The notes under the pieces: generated by a model
The model's database searches: none
Told to the model about the DNA's origin: nothing
What the model saw: only the letters and a program-made list of their open reading frames with translations
Shown here: in pieces, positions 37,521 to 50,100 of the stretch
Numbering within the stretch: the stretch's first letter is position 1
Layout: each line of letters starts with the position of its first letter
Source of the DNA: Puffinus mauretanicus
Lineage: Eukaryota > Chordata > Aves > Procellariiformes > Procellariidae
Reading direction: 5' to 3'
DNA: 64,000 bases
Assembly: GCA_023333565.1 (NCBI GenBank)
Contig: JAJKFH010001094.1
Location: 2,728,001 to 2,792,000, forward strand
Program-made: the position numbers and the translations under genes

Positions 37521-40500
37521 TTCATAATTTACATGATAAGATAAACAGTGTTTGTCTGCTGAGGAAGGTTAAATTGCCTGCCACTTGCTTTATGTCTTAT
37601 CTGTTGCTTCAAATAAGATAGAGGCAGATTCAGCAGATGAATAATATCAGAAATCTATTTTTGTGGAATGCATATTGCTGGAGTTTTTAAAACAAATAAA
37701 CATTAAATAGTCTTGAGTGAAGGCTATTGATTTTAACTGTTTAATTCTCTGACTTCTACTGTCCTTTTTGTAAAGGTCTCTGCAAACAGGCACGTGTTGC
37801 CCAGCATCCTGGGCTTCTGCTGAGCCAGTGCTCCAATGCACCATAAGGTGAAGCATGTCTGACAGGCTAGGGGCTTCCTGGTGAGCATCCTTGCCCGCCC
37901 TGGGTGATGAAACCCAGGAAAACAGCCATAGACCTGAGGCAGCGCTGGGGAATATAGGGGGAAAGGTGATCTCTTCTGTAACTTGGCTGTAAGCTTCAAA
38001 GACAGCCCAGGCACAAGCAAGCTGGCACCGTAGGGCGAGGCACACTTGGGGATTCACAACCACCCCACCTACAGAGGCAGAAGGTCAGCGGCTGCTGCTT
38101 CCTGGACCTGCTCCAGCTTGTCAGATTCCTTCAAGGCTGACAGAGAGCAGCCACGGTCTCGCTACAGGGAATGGGGGTCCAGGCAGCACCAGTGTCACCT
38201 TAGAGAGCTGGAGAGAGAGGCCATGCCACGTGTAGAGCAAACCTCTGAGAGTCTGAAAGATGGGCTGAGGCTGGTGTCAGTCGGGTTGATCTTCGGTGAA
38301 TTTGGTTGTGTTCATATTCCATAGAGGTGGAAAGGCCGAGACAGTGTATATCACCAGATGGATAAGCATTAGTATTAAACAACAGCTATACAGCTGGAGT
38401 ATGTTTCTCAGTAGAGATATAAACTCTTAAACTCCAGCCCTCCAGAACGGAAAGTGTGAGGTGGAGGGTGATTTGTTATTTCATACTTCAGTGAACTTTG
38501 ATGGGCAGCAACCAGTGTGGAGAACTGTGCCAGAGGTAGGTAACCCTTACCTATATGTGCTTTCCCCCCCATTCTCAAGCACCTCCCCAGAATGATATTA
38601 CATTAAAAAAAGGCTTGTTGAATACTACATGTCCAGGTATTATGGTGTGGTAACATTTCTCCTTGGAATGGGGTAAAGAGTTTTGTACACAGTGCAAAAG
38701 AAACACATTGAATTTTGTATTCATAGGACAGTATATAGCATTGTTTGGATTTTTCCATCTTCATAAAACTGATAAGCAGAATTAGTTCAGGAGGATATTG
38801 TGCACTTTTCCCATTGAAAAGTTTGACGTGAGTACTAAGGGGAAGAGAAAATTGGGCAATGGGACAGGATGAGAATTTGAAAACTTGAAAGTAACATGTT
38901 GGGTTATTCAAGTCAGAACCAAACAAATGGTAGTTACCAACTCCAAGTACAGCAATGAAGAGCTAAATTTCATTAAAAACAAAACAAACCAAAAAAAACC
39001 CATGCAGCTGTCTGTTGATAATTGATCATTTCAAGACTGCAGTTTCAAAATATTTAAGAGAGCTTTGCCCTTGTCCTGGCAAAAATCAGGTTTTTACTTT
39101 GTTAGTATATATCTCACACTGATTTATTGCATTGCAATTGCTGTAGCTTGGCATGTATGTAGCTGAAGGCCATGTTTAGAATTATAGTGTTTAAATGTTT
39201 TTGTTTTAATTAATTTTGTGTTAAAATCATTTAGTGCTAGTTGGCCTGGATGCCTTTGCAAAAGAAGACTTCATTTGTCCGTGTGATATTTCCTGGTAAA
39301 AGAATGGTTAGATAAATAAATAAAAAAAAAAAAAAGCCAAGCACCAGCCAAGTTTTCATACTGGCATTCCTTTCTGAGTTCTCATCATCTTCAGACATCC
39401 CCTCAAGCCCTGCCATGGTATTGTTGATTTTGTATTATGGGAACAAGACAGGTGCCTGGAGGTGCTGCAGATACCATAGCTGGATTAAGGAAGCCTGCAA
39501 ATTGTGGCAGCAATTTCCATTAAAGGCTTTTTAATTACCGTGTGGATCATGCCAAGAAACTATTGCAAAATACGGACAGTTTGATTTGCTTCATGTCTCC
39601 AGGGTGTGTTGTAAAATGGGATTCTGGGATTGTTACCTTTAAAAAAGAGTAACTGTCACAGACAGACTAACCCAGGATGCTTGCAGTGCCAGTGGTATTC
39701 TGCTAGGCCAAGAAAAGTAGCTGGTGGGCCCTTAGAACAGTCTCTTGTATTTTTTTTTTAGCAGGTAGAGGGACTTTCTTCTCATTTACCAATTTCCTTC
39801 TCCTGCAGAAGCCCCTTTTTGGAATATTTGCTATAGCAAGATGCAGCCAGCTTCTGAGGCATCCCATGTTTCGCTGCCTCGCTTTATATGAAAAATGTAA
39901 TACATGACACTTTTAAGGGGAGATGGTCTCCACCCTGAACCAAAGACTGAAGAAACATGCATATCAGCAGGGAGGCAGCTGAGATTTCCCAGAAATCAAA
40001 CCCTGTATATTGTCTCCTCCTCCAGTATATTGTTGTGGGCAAATACAGCTGGGAAGCTGAGGTATTTTTTAAATTGCATCTTTAAAACTTTTATTGTTCA
40101 AAACAGGACTTCATGGAGACATCTGCCTCTCTTACCATTAGATGAGTCATGGCTCTGTGTTGGGTTTTTTTTTTTTTCAGTGTGAGAATTTTGATTTATC
40201 AAGATTTTTGACACTGTCACAGAACATTCTAAATGCCAGAGATGTAAATTTAAGGATTATGTTGTCAGGGTTTTGTCATTTAGCCTTAGGTTGGGTCCTG
40301 TTAAAAGGTTTTAAATGCTTCACATCTGCTGTGCCACAGCAGAGGAAAACAGAACCATGCCTGGAGTATAAAGTGCGGTTACGGTCAGAAAAGTGACTAT
40401 GTGAAAATGGCATGTTCTTAGTCAACAGATCTGTTCCCTATGTGTATTACCACTTTCATATGCATGTTTCACTTGCAAGGGTAAGTCTGTCATTACTTTT

Positions 40501-43440
40501 CAATCCTTTTGCCAGTGGAGCGCCAGCAGGGCTATGGGGAGCAAATGATACGCTATCCTGTCTCTCACGTCATAAATGGGGTCGTGAGTGAAATCCCGGT
40601 TGCAAAATCTTTGTTACTGGCGATCGAGAGGATGCATGAGCCAGCCTAACTTCCAGAGACATGGCTGACAGCATAATACTGGTTAACCTTGCTTCCGTCT
40701 CCATTCTCCCCCACACTCCTAAAAAGAAGCAAAACAAAACAAACCCCAGCCCAAAACCAAGCACACGTACCATCTTTTTGGTTTCAGACTGAATAAATTT
40801 GATCTGGAAGTCATTGAGAAACAGTAAACATGAAACCCTACTGTGACATATTTACGGAGTGATATATTCAGAAGATGACCGCACTTAAATAAAATAAGTT
40901 CAAAGACCAGTAATCAAAAACAAATATGGTCAGTCCATCTTCCAAAAAAAAAGATAGCAGAAACTAGCATTTCTTGGGTTGGATGGATACTGGTATATGA
41001 ATGGTAATGAATAGACAACAAGCTGGTATGACTGAGTATGAAATGGAAAAATGAGCATTAGAAGAACAAAAACCTTACATGAAGAAAAAGCCTGAAGCAA
41101 AATTTATCTGTTGGCTTCCATTGTTCATGTTATTACTGTCCTAGGAAAACTAAGCAGAGAGCCTCTTCTCTTTTCTCCTCCTTGGGCTGCTTTAAAAGTT
41201 TGTAGCACAGTAGTGAAAAAATCATAGTGCCATAATTCAACCCTACGGCGTTTCCACTGCTGCAAATGGCCAGCCCAGCTGAGGTTGCAAACTCATTTTT
41301 CATAAGGCATTTTTCTCATCTGCATACTTCTGAACCGCTCTGTCTCACCGGGTGGGGTGAGTGGGTACACATTTCTGCAATCCCAAAGGTAAGTGGATGT
41401 GCTCTGTTTTGGGCTGTCTGCAATTACCGATGTCGGGTAAGGATTTAGTCCCTTGCATTCTTGCGAGCTGTGAGCTGTATCAGAGGTGACATGTAGGAGG
41501 GTGAAAATTATATCTCTGGAACTTTCCAAGTGAATTTCCACATGTGCAAAGGCTGGAAGAAGCTGTAAATTGGAGAAACTTACATTCACTTAAGCCCTTT
41601 TAAACTTTCTTCTAAATCCATTTCTATATCCTATTAGGTGATAAAATTTGAAAGCCTCTTTCCTATGCTGACATGCTACTAGTTTATCAACTAGTATATT
41701 TTGGAGTGAGTGGGGAAGGAGGAAGAGACTAACTAGCAATTTTGATTAATAACTTTCATCTTTCTTGCTTTAGAAATTATTACTCTTCAGCTGCCATGTG
41801 TTCTTTCCTACAATATTTCACTTGCACTTGTTCCGTTTTCTTCCTGGGATGGGAGTCTCAGTGGAAAGTACTATGTCATGTAAATAATATACACATGACA
41901 GTCTATTATTTTGTATGTTATTAATCCCTGTGGAATTGAGAGCTTTCTGGTTTGCCTTAATGTAAAATCCATAAGCATGTTCCCATACAGAAAAAAGTGC
42001 ATGTTTTTCAAACTTATATTTCATAAAGCTTAGAAAAGATCTTCCCTGAGATTGCTTGAGAAATTTTAAGAATCTTAAAAACCTGCTGATAAACTTTGAG
42101 ATGCAGATGAGGATTCAGACAGGCTTAACTTTTTAGCTCTGTATACAGTACTCACAGATATTTTAAAAATACTTAAACCCCTGCTGTTTCTAAGTTTGGT
42201 GTGTGTTAATGAAGGCTTGAAGAAATCAATGTTAATTGAGATAGCCCCAAAACAATTGTCCCTCTCAGGAACAGAGAAATATCAAGGTAGGGAATTGGAA
42301 TCAAGCCATCATGGAGTACAAAAGAGGTGTTCCCAAGGCCTCATATCTGTACATATGTAATGCCTAATTCCTGCCTCCTTTACCATGTATCCTTACTAAA
42401 TTCTTCACAAAGCTGCTGAGTTAGAAATGTATGTGTGTGTGTACAGTCAGAGTTTACCTGGACTTACCTTTTCCTGAGGAGTCGTCTAAGTCACACCGAT
42501 TTTACTGTACAAGCACAAAATCTGCTTTTCAAAGCATTGTAATTAGGCAAAATCAAAATAAAATGGCCCTGATGAAAGCACTTTGCTGGGGACTGTTTCC
42601 ACGCCACGTTTCTACTTTCTAGCTGCTTCTACAAAATCTTGTGTTCTAAAACGGAAAAGAGCTTTTTTCTTTTTTCTAGGGTGGAATTTTCCTCTTTCCC
42701 CTATACTTCCTCTCCCTTTATTTTTACAATGGCTGAACTGTTCAGGCTAAAAAAAATTTTAAAAGTAATCACCTGCAGCCAGAGGCTCAGAAAATATAAT
42801 CCTAAGTGATAGCTGTCTGAGAAATCTATCACTGACTGAAAGCAAGAGCTGTGCTATTGACTACTGTTATCATTCTTGAAGCAGTTCCCTTTTCTGTAGG
42901 ATCTATACTTTAAGAATCATAAAGTTCGTAACAACCATTATTAGATAAGCTTGACAATATCTCCCTGAAAGAAATAACTCAGGAGAAGTACAATGAGAAG
43001 CCTGTAAAGCAGAAAACTCAACAGCCCACTTAATGGTCACTCAAAAAACCAAAAGGATTTGCATAAGGTTGAACAAGGAAAGCCGCGAAATATGCAGGGT
43101 GTGCAATATTTTTACTTCAAATACATGTGCTGTCCCATAACCTCTTAATAATTCTTTTGCAAGCAAATAGGTGATTGTAGGGAGGCCTGGATTCCCCTCT
43201 GTCTCCTCTGTCCCATGCAGCCCCAAGCCCTACATTCCCTGCAACTAGGGAGGGGTGGGCAAAGTGGTGCAAAACCTGGGGTGGTCCCTTTGGAGCCTCA
43301 TTCCGTTAACCCCAAAGAAGCACTTAATTTAGACAATGAAATAGGCAGCAGAGACTCACAACAACTCTCCTGTTCCCCCGCAGACTATCCCTGAGGCAGT
43401 GGCAGTCTCTCTTGCCGTGTTCTCCTGTGTCCCACACACA
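37521..43440. other. Gene-free sequence
   Basis: I see no gene. The GC-richer stretch 37780-38260 carries 138- and 95-codon minus-strand frames in different phases over the same bases, neither with a known domain. A CpG cluster lies at 40521-40626. The remainder is AT-rich unique sequence. Confidence 0.6.
39311..39335. repeat. (TAAA)n followed by A14
   Basis: GATAAATAAATA then fourteen A. AATAAA is directly abutting the A run, which suits a microsatellite better than a processed transcript tail. Confidence 0.8.
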
Positions 43441-44035
43441 GGTAAATCAGCTCAGGGCTATTGTAGCATCAGGACTTGACAGGCTGCCCTGAACACATTT
43501 AGCAATCTCTTCAATTCCACATCTGCACCATGCTGAATCCAACTCAAGAAAATAAGCTGGGAAGCTGAGCACCAAACACATTGTCAAGACTGCAGAACCA
43601 GGGGACAAACGCCCAAGTGCAAGAAGTGTCCCAGAAATAACAGTGGGAAAGCCATGTCCAAGCCACAGGCAGTGGTCTTTATAAACACTGAACTTTGCAT
43701 CCCTGAGTTTCACAAAGATCACACAGTAGCCAACACCACAGTAAATCTTAAAGACCAAATAAATGTGTGGTTTACCTCCCAAGGTCTCTCCCCTAGTGTT
43801 ATTATCACCAACAATGGGGCCAGTGTTACAAAAACAGTCAATGTTGGCTAAGCCACTTGAATGCCATTAACAAAAATGTCTACCTCCTGGATTACAACCT
43901 AAAAGGTTTGGAGGATTTGACTATTTTTTTACTTTTATTAAAATTGTGGTAGAATTATAAACGGCCCTTATGGTAACAGTAGCTCCTATGTGATAACATG
44001 TAAGCCATTAGCTGTGAACAAACAAAAACAAGATT
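43441..44035. other. Region of overlapping open frames, coding status unclear
   Basis: The plus strand is open for 105 codons at 43537-43851. A 35-codon piece in another phase continues across the stop (about 43846-43955), and a third piece (about 43949-44037) in a further phase ends at a stop. The minus strand is also open for 111 codons over 43447-43782. The pieces read like one decayed protein, but none matches a family I know. Open frames of this size are expected by chance in 64 kb. I do not call a gene or a pseudogene. Confidence 0.2.
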
Positions 44036-46169
44036 AAAAAAAGTTTTAGAAGAGTATGTACTGTTCTTGTCAATCAGGCTTTTAAATGGTTTTGGGTTTT
44101 TTTTCTGCTTTCACACTTTAACCTTTCTAATGAGGAGAAGGATGGTGTTGAGATAGTGGCGTAACACCTGCTCTGCTATAAGTGTACATGCCCTGCCCAT
44201 GGACACGTATTCACATTTCTGTTGGCAGAAACAGTATGAATTCTGCACTGACCTTCTGGAATTTTGCAATTTTCTTCTTAGCGGCAGCATGAGATCTTCA
44301 GGAAAGCCCCACTGGGGAATATTTTTCCCTGTTCTTCCCTCCTTTTTCTACTTCTGACACCATCTGGTAAATTGGATTTTGGTATTTTTGCATAGCCACT
44401 CCTTTCATACTCTCGCTTCATACTCTCAATTTTTTCATTCCAACATTCCCGTACTCAGTACTCTCCAATGCTCATGCAAGCAGACTGAATTATTCTTTTT
44501 TATTGGGTTGCTAAGCACACCACTGAGGATGTTTACCAAGGAAGGAAAGCCTGACATGAACCTAATAGACAAATAGAGAACTGGTCCCAGATTTTTTAAG
44601 AGAATCTGGAGGGGTTTATATTCCAGAATTTCACCTCTGGTGAACAATGCACTGAGCTTTAATTGATTCCTGCACAGTGTCTTTGACTGATGAAAGGGAC
44701 ACTTCCCAAAGAAAAGCAGCCATCAAAAGTTTCACATATGTATGCGCAAACAGCCTTGGAATGATTGCAGTGAGACTTCAGATCCTGCCCCAAATCCATG
44801 TTGAACTCCAGTTAACTGTTTTACCAAATCCCATCTCTCATGATAATCATGACATCAGTCAGCTACACCCTGATTAATATTCCTTACCTCAAACTGTATC
44901 TGAAACAGGTTTTGAGTAATACAGGGAAAAAATCCAGTCTCATTCTCAAGTAATATTTAAATCCTTTATTAGTGAGTTAAAACAAATTCATGGAAAGCTA
45001 ACTTTCAGGGTTGCAGTGGATACCTTCTTATTGAACTGGATGGAATGGAATTACCTTTTATTCACACTTAAATTTTTTTAGATGAAAGACAAAGGCTTAA
45101 TAAATGTGTTTCACCTCTGCTGTGTTATAGGTACCTGTAAGACTGTGGTTTGAGTAACATGTATTACAGCATCTTCTGATCCACCTCCTCACTGATTTAG
45201 ATTTCTAATTTTAATTTTAATTTGCTCATCCTTGTAAGGAGACAAGAATTAAGTAACTGGTCTGTCTGTACCTGTCAGTCTTCAGATCTCTCTGCTTCCT
45301 GCTCTCCCCCATCCTTCACCCGTCCTGCTACACTTTTGGTCATTTAACTCTTGGTCGTGTCCAGGCAGGCTTGGCAGGGAAATAGACATCTCAAAGAGGG
45401 GGCCATCTGTGCAGATTTCTGAGTGTGATCATCTGAGTTGGGTAGCGAGCCCTGACGGAAGGCACAGTGAGGATGAAGCAGGAGGAGTAGGTGGTGTGGC
45501 CTCTGTCTGGCAAGGCTTTCAGACCCTGGTACCGCCCTGGACAAATTGACATGGGTCCTAAGTACTTCAAAGAACTCTTTTTTTCCCAAGATATTAAATT
45601 ACAGGTTTTGTCTTTGTGCACAGATATCTTTATTTTAATTAATTTTCCTTTACTCATATGAAGGTTATTAACGTAATCAAGTACTTCTGCTCAGTAATTC
45701 CATCTCAGAGGCATGTATTTTGCTGTCAACAAGAAAAACAGTAGAATTCAAAACAGATCAAGTTCTTCAGGATTACATTTTTAAAAAGATAGCATGCTTT
45801 TGATTTTAAGAATGAAACACACATGCCAAAATGACGTTTTAAAAGCAAGTAGTGTAAGGTTTGGGAAGCAGGTCAGGTTGACAACTTGGGAAAATAACGT
45901 AAGCTGTAAGCAGGCAGTTTTCACCATGTTGATATATCAGTGCTTCTCAATGAGTGGAAATCCAAGAGGTAGGACATCCACTGTGATTCATTCAAACCCT
46001 CCCCTTTCTGGTAATATCACCAAGAAGTAACAAGACAAAATCATGCAGCACAGTTAGCCTTGTGATGTCAGGAGCGCTGTCATATGTCATCTCAGGAACA
46101 ATGTGATTACATATCTTCATAGCAGCCAGTCAGCAATTACCACTTGGCTATTATTTTTGGTCACTAAAA

Positions 46170-46220
46170 CTGATTCAAACTCATTCCCTACAGACCGAAG
46201 TCTTTACAACTGAGTCTGTT
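46170..46220. repeat. Possible ancient palindromic repeat remnant
   Basis: CTGATTCAAACTCATT followed by CCGAAGTCTTTACAACTGA resembles the order CTGATCCAAAGCCCATTGAAG... GGAAGTCTTTCCATTGAC of an old palindromic repeat. Weak, gapped and from memory. Confidence 0.2.
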
Positions 46221-47151
46221 AATACTTTGTTAATTTGTCTATGTCTTTATTCTTCAAACCAACACTAAAATGAAGACATTTTCATCCAGGACAAATTTTC
46301 ATGGTGCTGTTATACTTAAGTTAATGATTTTACATTCTGGACGTGAGAAAGTTATTGTTGATTGTGAACCTGTCTCTCATACTAATGAGCAGTTATTCAC
46401 CCAGTGTTAGTTTACCAGAATGGCTGGACCTGATGGTGTAATGTGTAAAAAGTTAAGAATCTGGAATTCACTTTGCTGCAGAAATTTGTTTCTCCACCTG
46501 AACCTTTCAGAACTTCCTGCCATTTCTAGTAATGATAAAATGCTGAATTTTTTCTTCTTTCCTTTTTGGCAAAAGTCTTAATGATTTTCCTTGCTTGTAT
46601 GATATGAAGTATATTTTATGCAGTGAAATTTTTTTTAAATACGTAAAACTGCATCTTTGCTCTATTTCCTAATTTAGCCATGGGACAAGTTACTTAACTT
46701 GTAAAAAAAGAAACTCCCTACCTGCAAGTGACTTTTTTTTACTGACTGATTGTACCAATTTTAAGATTCAGTTCTGAATGTTCTTAAAAATCTCAGTGTT
46801 CCAAATGGCTACCAGAAAGCAGCCTAGCTTTTAAAAAGAGACTAGTTACGTAAAGATGGGTCATACTTGGGGTACCCAGTTCAAAGCATTCTCAAAGAGG
46901 CAGGGTTTTTGGAAGGTATTGTCCCATAGAAATTTTCTTCAAATCAAGCATAAGACACTAGCTGCTTTTGAAAATTAAACCAATGTTTCCAGTTGCAGCC
47001 AGAAGCAGACTTCCCAAAAAGTTCACAAAGAGCTGGTGCTTGTGAGATTTGTTTTGCTGAATGCTGCAGGATCAGGATGTTCTATCTCCTCATAAGCATC
47101 TGAATTTTGGGACTTTTTTCCAAAGTTAGTTATGAATTCCAAGCTTTTGAC

Positions 47152-47171
47152 TTTTTTTTTTTTTTTTTTTT
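47152..47171. repeat. T20 homopolymer
   Basis: Twenty uninterrupted T. There is no TTTATT on the right-hand side where a minus-strand retrocopy would place its polyadenylation signal. Confidence 0.9.
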
Positions 47172-50100
47172 AAATCTTTGTGTGAGGTGATTGAGAGACT
47201 AGATTGCATTTTACTGCAAGAAAAAAAAATGTATAATTCATAAGAGAGTTACTTTCAGAGTAGATATGTCATCTTTATGGCTGAAGCTCTATTTTAATGC
47301 AGTGGAGTGCTGTTTTATTCTGTGCGGTGTGATTGTATGGTGTTTATTCAATCCCTGTGTGTCCACATGAGTTTGATGCTAATCAGCTGTAATTGCATAA
47401 TTTACAGATGATTGCTGAGAAATCCTCTACTGGTCTAGCAAAGACCTTCTGCATTGCTGGGCTCTGTAGTTTCAGGCCATCATCCTTGCAGTCCTCAGTC
47501 TTTCACAATCACAACAGTTTGGCAAATGCCCAAAACATATTTAGTCATGAACTCATTACTGATACAACAGGCAACACAGTGCATGAAACACCATGCTGCC
47601 CACAGCATTCCTAAATAATATGTTCTGGAATGCTTATCTTAAATTCCATCTTGTTATTACTTTGGCACATTTAAATAAGTGGACTTGTCAACAAATAACA
47701 ATCAGAAGCAACGGGCAACGTTTCATTCAAGTTATGTCATTGCCCTCCAGATTTCATTGTCCATATGTGAAAAGCATTCCGTTCTTGGGAAATAAGAAAC
47801 ATGGGAAAAAAATAGTGCATTTTTATTAGTATTTGACAGCAATTCATGTGTTTGATGACTAAAGGAGGCAGCGATACCAATCTAACACAGCAGCATTATG
47901 ATAGCCAAGACCAGTAGCTTCTACCCCATACATCACCAATGAGTCACTGCCTGATCTTATCCAAATTGCCGCTTGCCACCAAGAGAATCCTTTGACCCCA
48001 ATTTGTGTCCCAAACCAGCAAGAAGTGGCCATCCAGAATTTCAGAGGCAGAAATTAAGAAGCACTCATAAAAAGTATGTTTATGTGCTTCCTTGCATCCT
48101 TTTGTAAGGTATAGAAAATAATCTTTACTTGTGTAAGCATTTTGGAACCTGCTTTGTTCATTGGAAGTTACTGAAAGTGGATGTCTGTAATAAGGACCAA
48201 TGTGCTCTTCAAATACATTGCTAAGTGAGTACCTAAAGAGGGCTAATTTTCTTCGTGTCTGAAAAGCAGCAGAAGTGTATATTGCAAGCTGTGATCATGA
48301 CATTTTTATATGCTTTAGAGATTTAAAGATTTTGATGAGATTAATGGTCTAAGATTTAAAGTGAGCCTTCACAATATTTCATGCTTTAGGAAGCAGCTAT
48401 TCCAGTCATAGGATCTGTGTGTGGGAAGAGTGTGGGAAGGGGTGTGTGCATAAGTGAGGGCCTTCTGAAAAGAGCAAGAAGAGCTCTTTCTTGGTTTACA
48501 CATTTTTAAAGAACACAGTGTGGTTTTAGGGTTTTGTTTTTAAATCCATGTAAGAACTCCTACTCTGGGCACTGGGAAAGGTACATGGAAGAGTTAAATA
48601 TGACATTGAACATGGTATGGTGAAAGAGAAGGCATGAGTGGGTAGTAGATAAGGCAGAGGCAATACTGCTGATTGTGTGTGATGTGGAGTGTCATCAGTT
48701 ATAAGATAAATAAATGAAACGGGCACTCGGTGAGCTATCCCTCTTTTTCTGTCACTAGGAGTTATCTCCAAATGTAAAAATATTAGAAGCAGGAACTATT
48801 CTTGTATATCGAAATAGATGCTATATCCTGATACATCCAAATACACTCTTCCAAAATAAAAAAAAAACCCTGTAATTAAATATTTTATTGTTAGCATGGT
48901 GTTATTGCTACTCAGAGACGCAACTGCCTGCTTTGTCTTGGATTTTAAGTGTTCCTGCATTGCTATACTTCCCTTACTTGAAACTTTGCTTTCAAGTGAC
49001 ACCAATTTTGCTGCATTGAATCTCTATTTATGGCCAGTTCACTGCTGAAAGGAAGATTGACATTTTCAGCTATGCTGGGTATTTCCCATTGTAACAGCCT
49101 ACTGTTTCCATAGAAATCCTTCAAAGTGTTTTAATAGAATGTGAGTAAAAAAGGAGTTTTGTTGACACATTTATTCTGCCAGGTTTTTAACAATCTGATT
49201 AATGTCTCCTCAATATTCACTTCTTTTAAAAAAACAAAAACAAAAATGCAGAAAACATACATGCTGTTTCCACGGCACTTTCACCATCCATTTCCAGGAC
49301 CCTTGAATTTGTTTCTCCCTTCTCTTTTTTTTCTCCTCACCACCCCTCACCCTATCATCATTCTGTCCCTGAAAGCCCTTTTCTGCATAAAATTAGCACT
49401 AGCAAATCTACAGTGGTGACAGAAAGCCCTTAAATCAGACACTGAGCATTTTATGATTCATCAGAAACTCTCTATGCCTCTGAATCAAGTTACTTACTAA
49501 ATGGTGGCTGCGTTATGGGCAGAGCAAGATGTGAGTAACCCATGCCACACATTGTCAGAACTTTTGGAGCCCGCTGGAGATACCCACGTTGAGCTGAATA
49601 CATTTTGTTTTAAGGGGGTGGTGATTTAAATGTTGGATGATTCACTGCCTCCTGCTGTCTCCTGCAGTGTAGGCATAATACTCATACATTTGAATGCAGT
49701 GCTTTTTAATCTGTTTCATTTAATGTCCATCCTCCTCCTCTTTGCCACCGCACGATACCAGTTACCTTGTGAAATGTTCCAGCTACTCTGTTTCATACTC
49801 GCTCCTTATCAGGCTCCAAAGCTGTACTCCAACCTTCCTAGGAGTCATAATTCTAGCTTTCAGCATCTTTGTTATTCCTGCAAGATATTATTACATATAG
49901 CCGTGTGAATCCTTCTCATGCCTTGCCTGCATTTGCTCAGTTCATGCAAAAAAAGGATTAGTTGTCTGTCTTTGTTAAGTTTGAACAGAAATAGATAATG
50001 CTGGCAATGACACATATTAACTTGTTTTATAATTAAGTTTTCTGACATCTGGGAATAAGGTTTTGGTGAGTGTGATGATGATCAATAGACTTTTTTAAAG

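Noticed and set aside
37647..38063. 138-codon minus-strand open frame in a GC-richer stretch
   Set aside because: A second minus-strand frame in another phase covers the same bases, and neither resembles a known protein.
39311..39335. AATAAA followed by A14, as for a processed retrocopy tail
   Set aside because: The signal abuts the A run as part of a TAAA repeat, and no transcript-like body lies upstream.
47152..47171. T20 as the tail of a minus-strand retrocopy
   Set aside because: No complement of a polyadenylation signal and no recognisable body on its right side.
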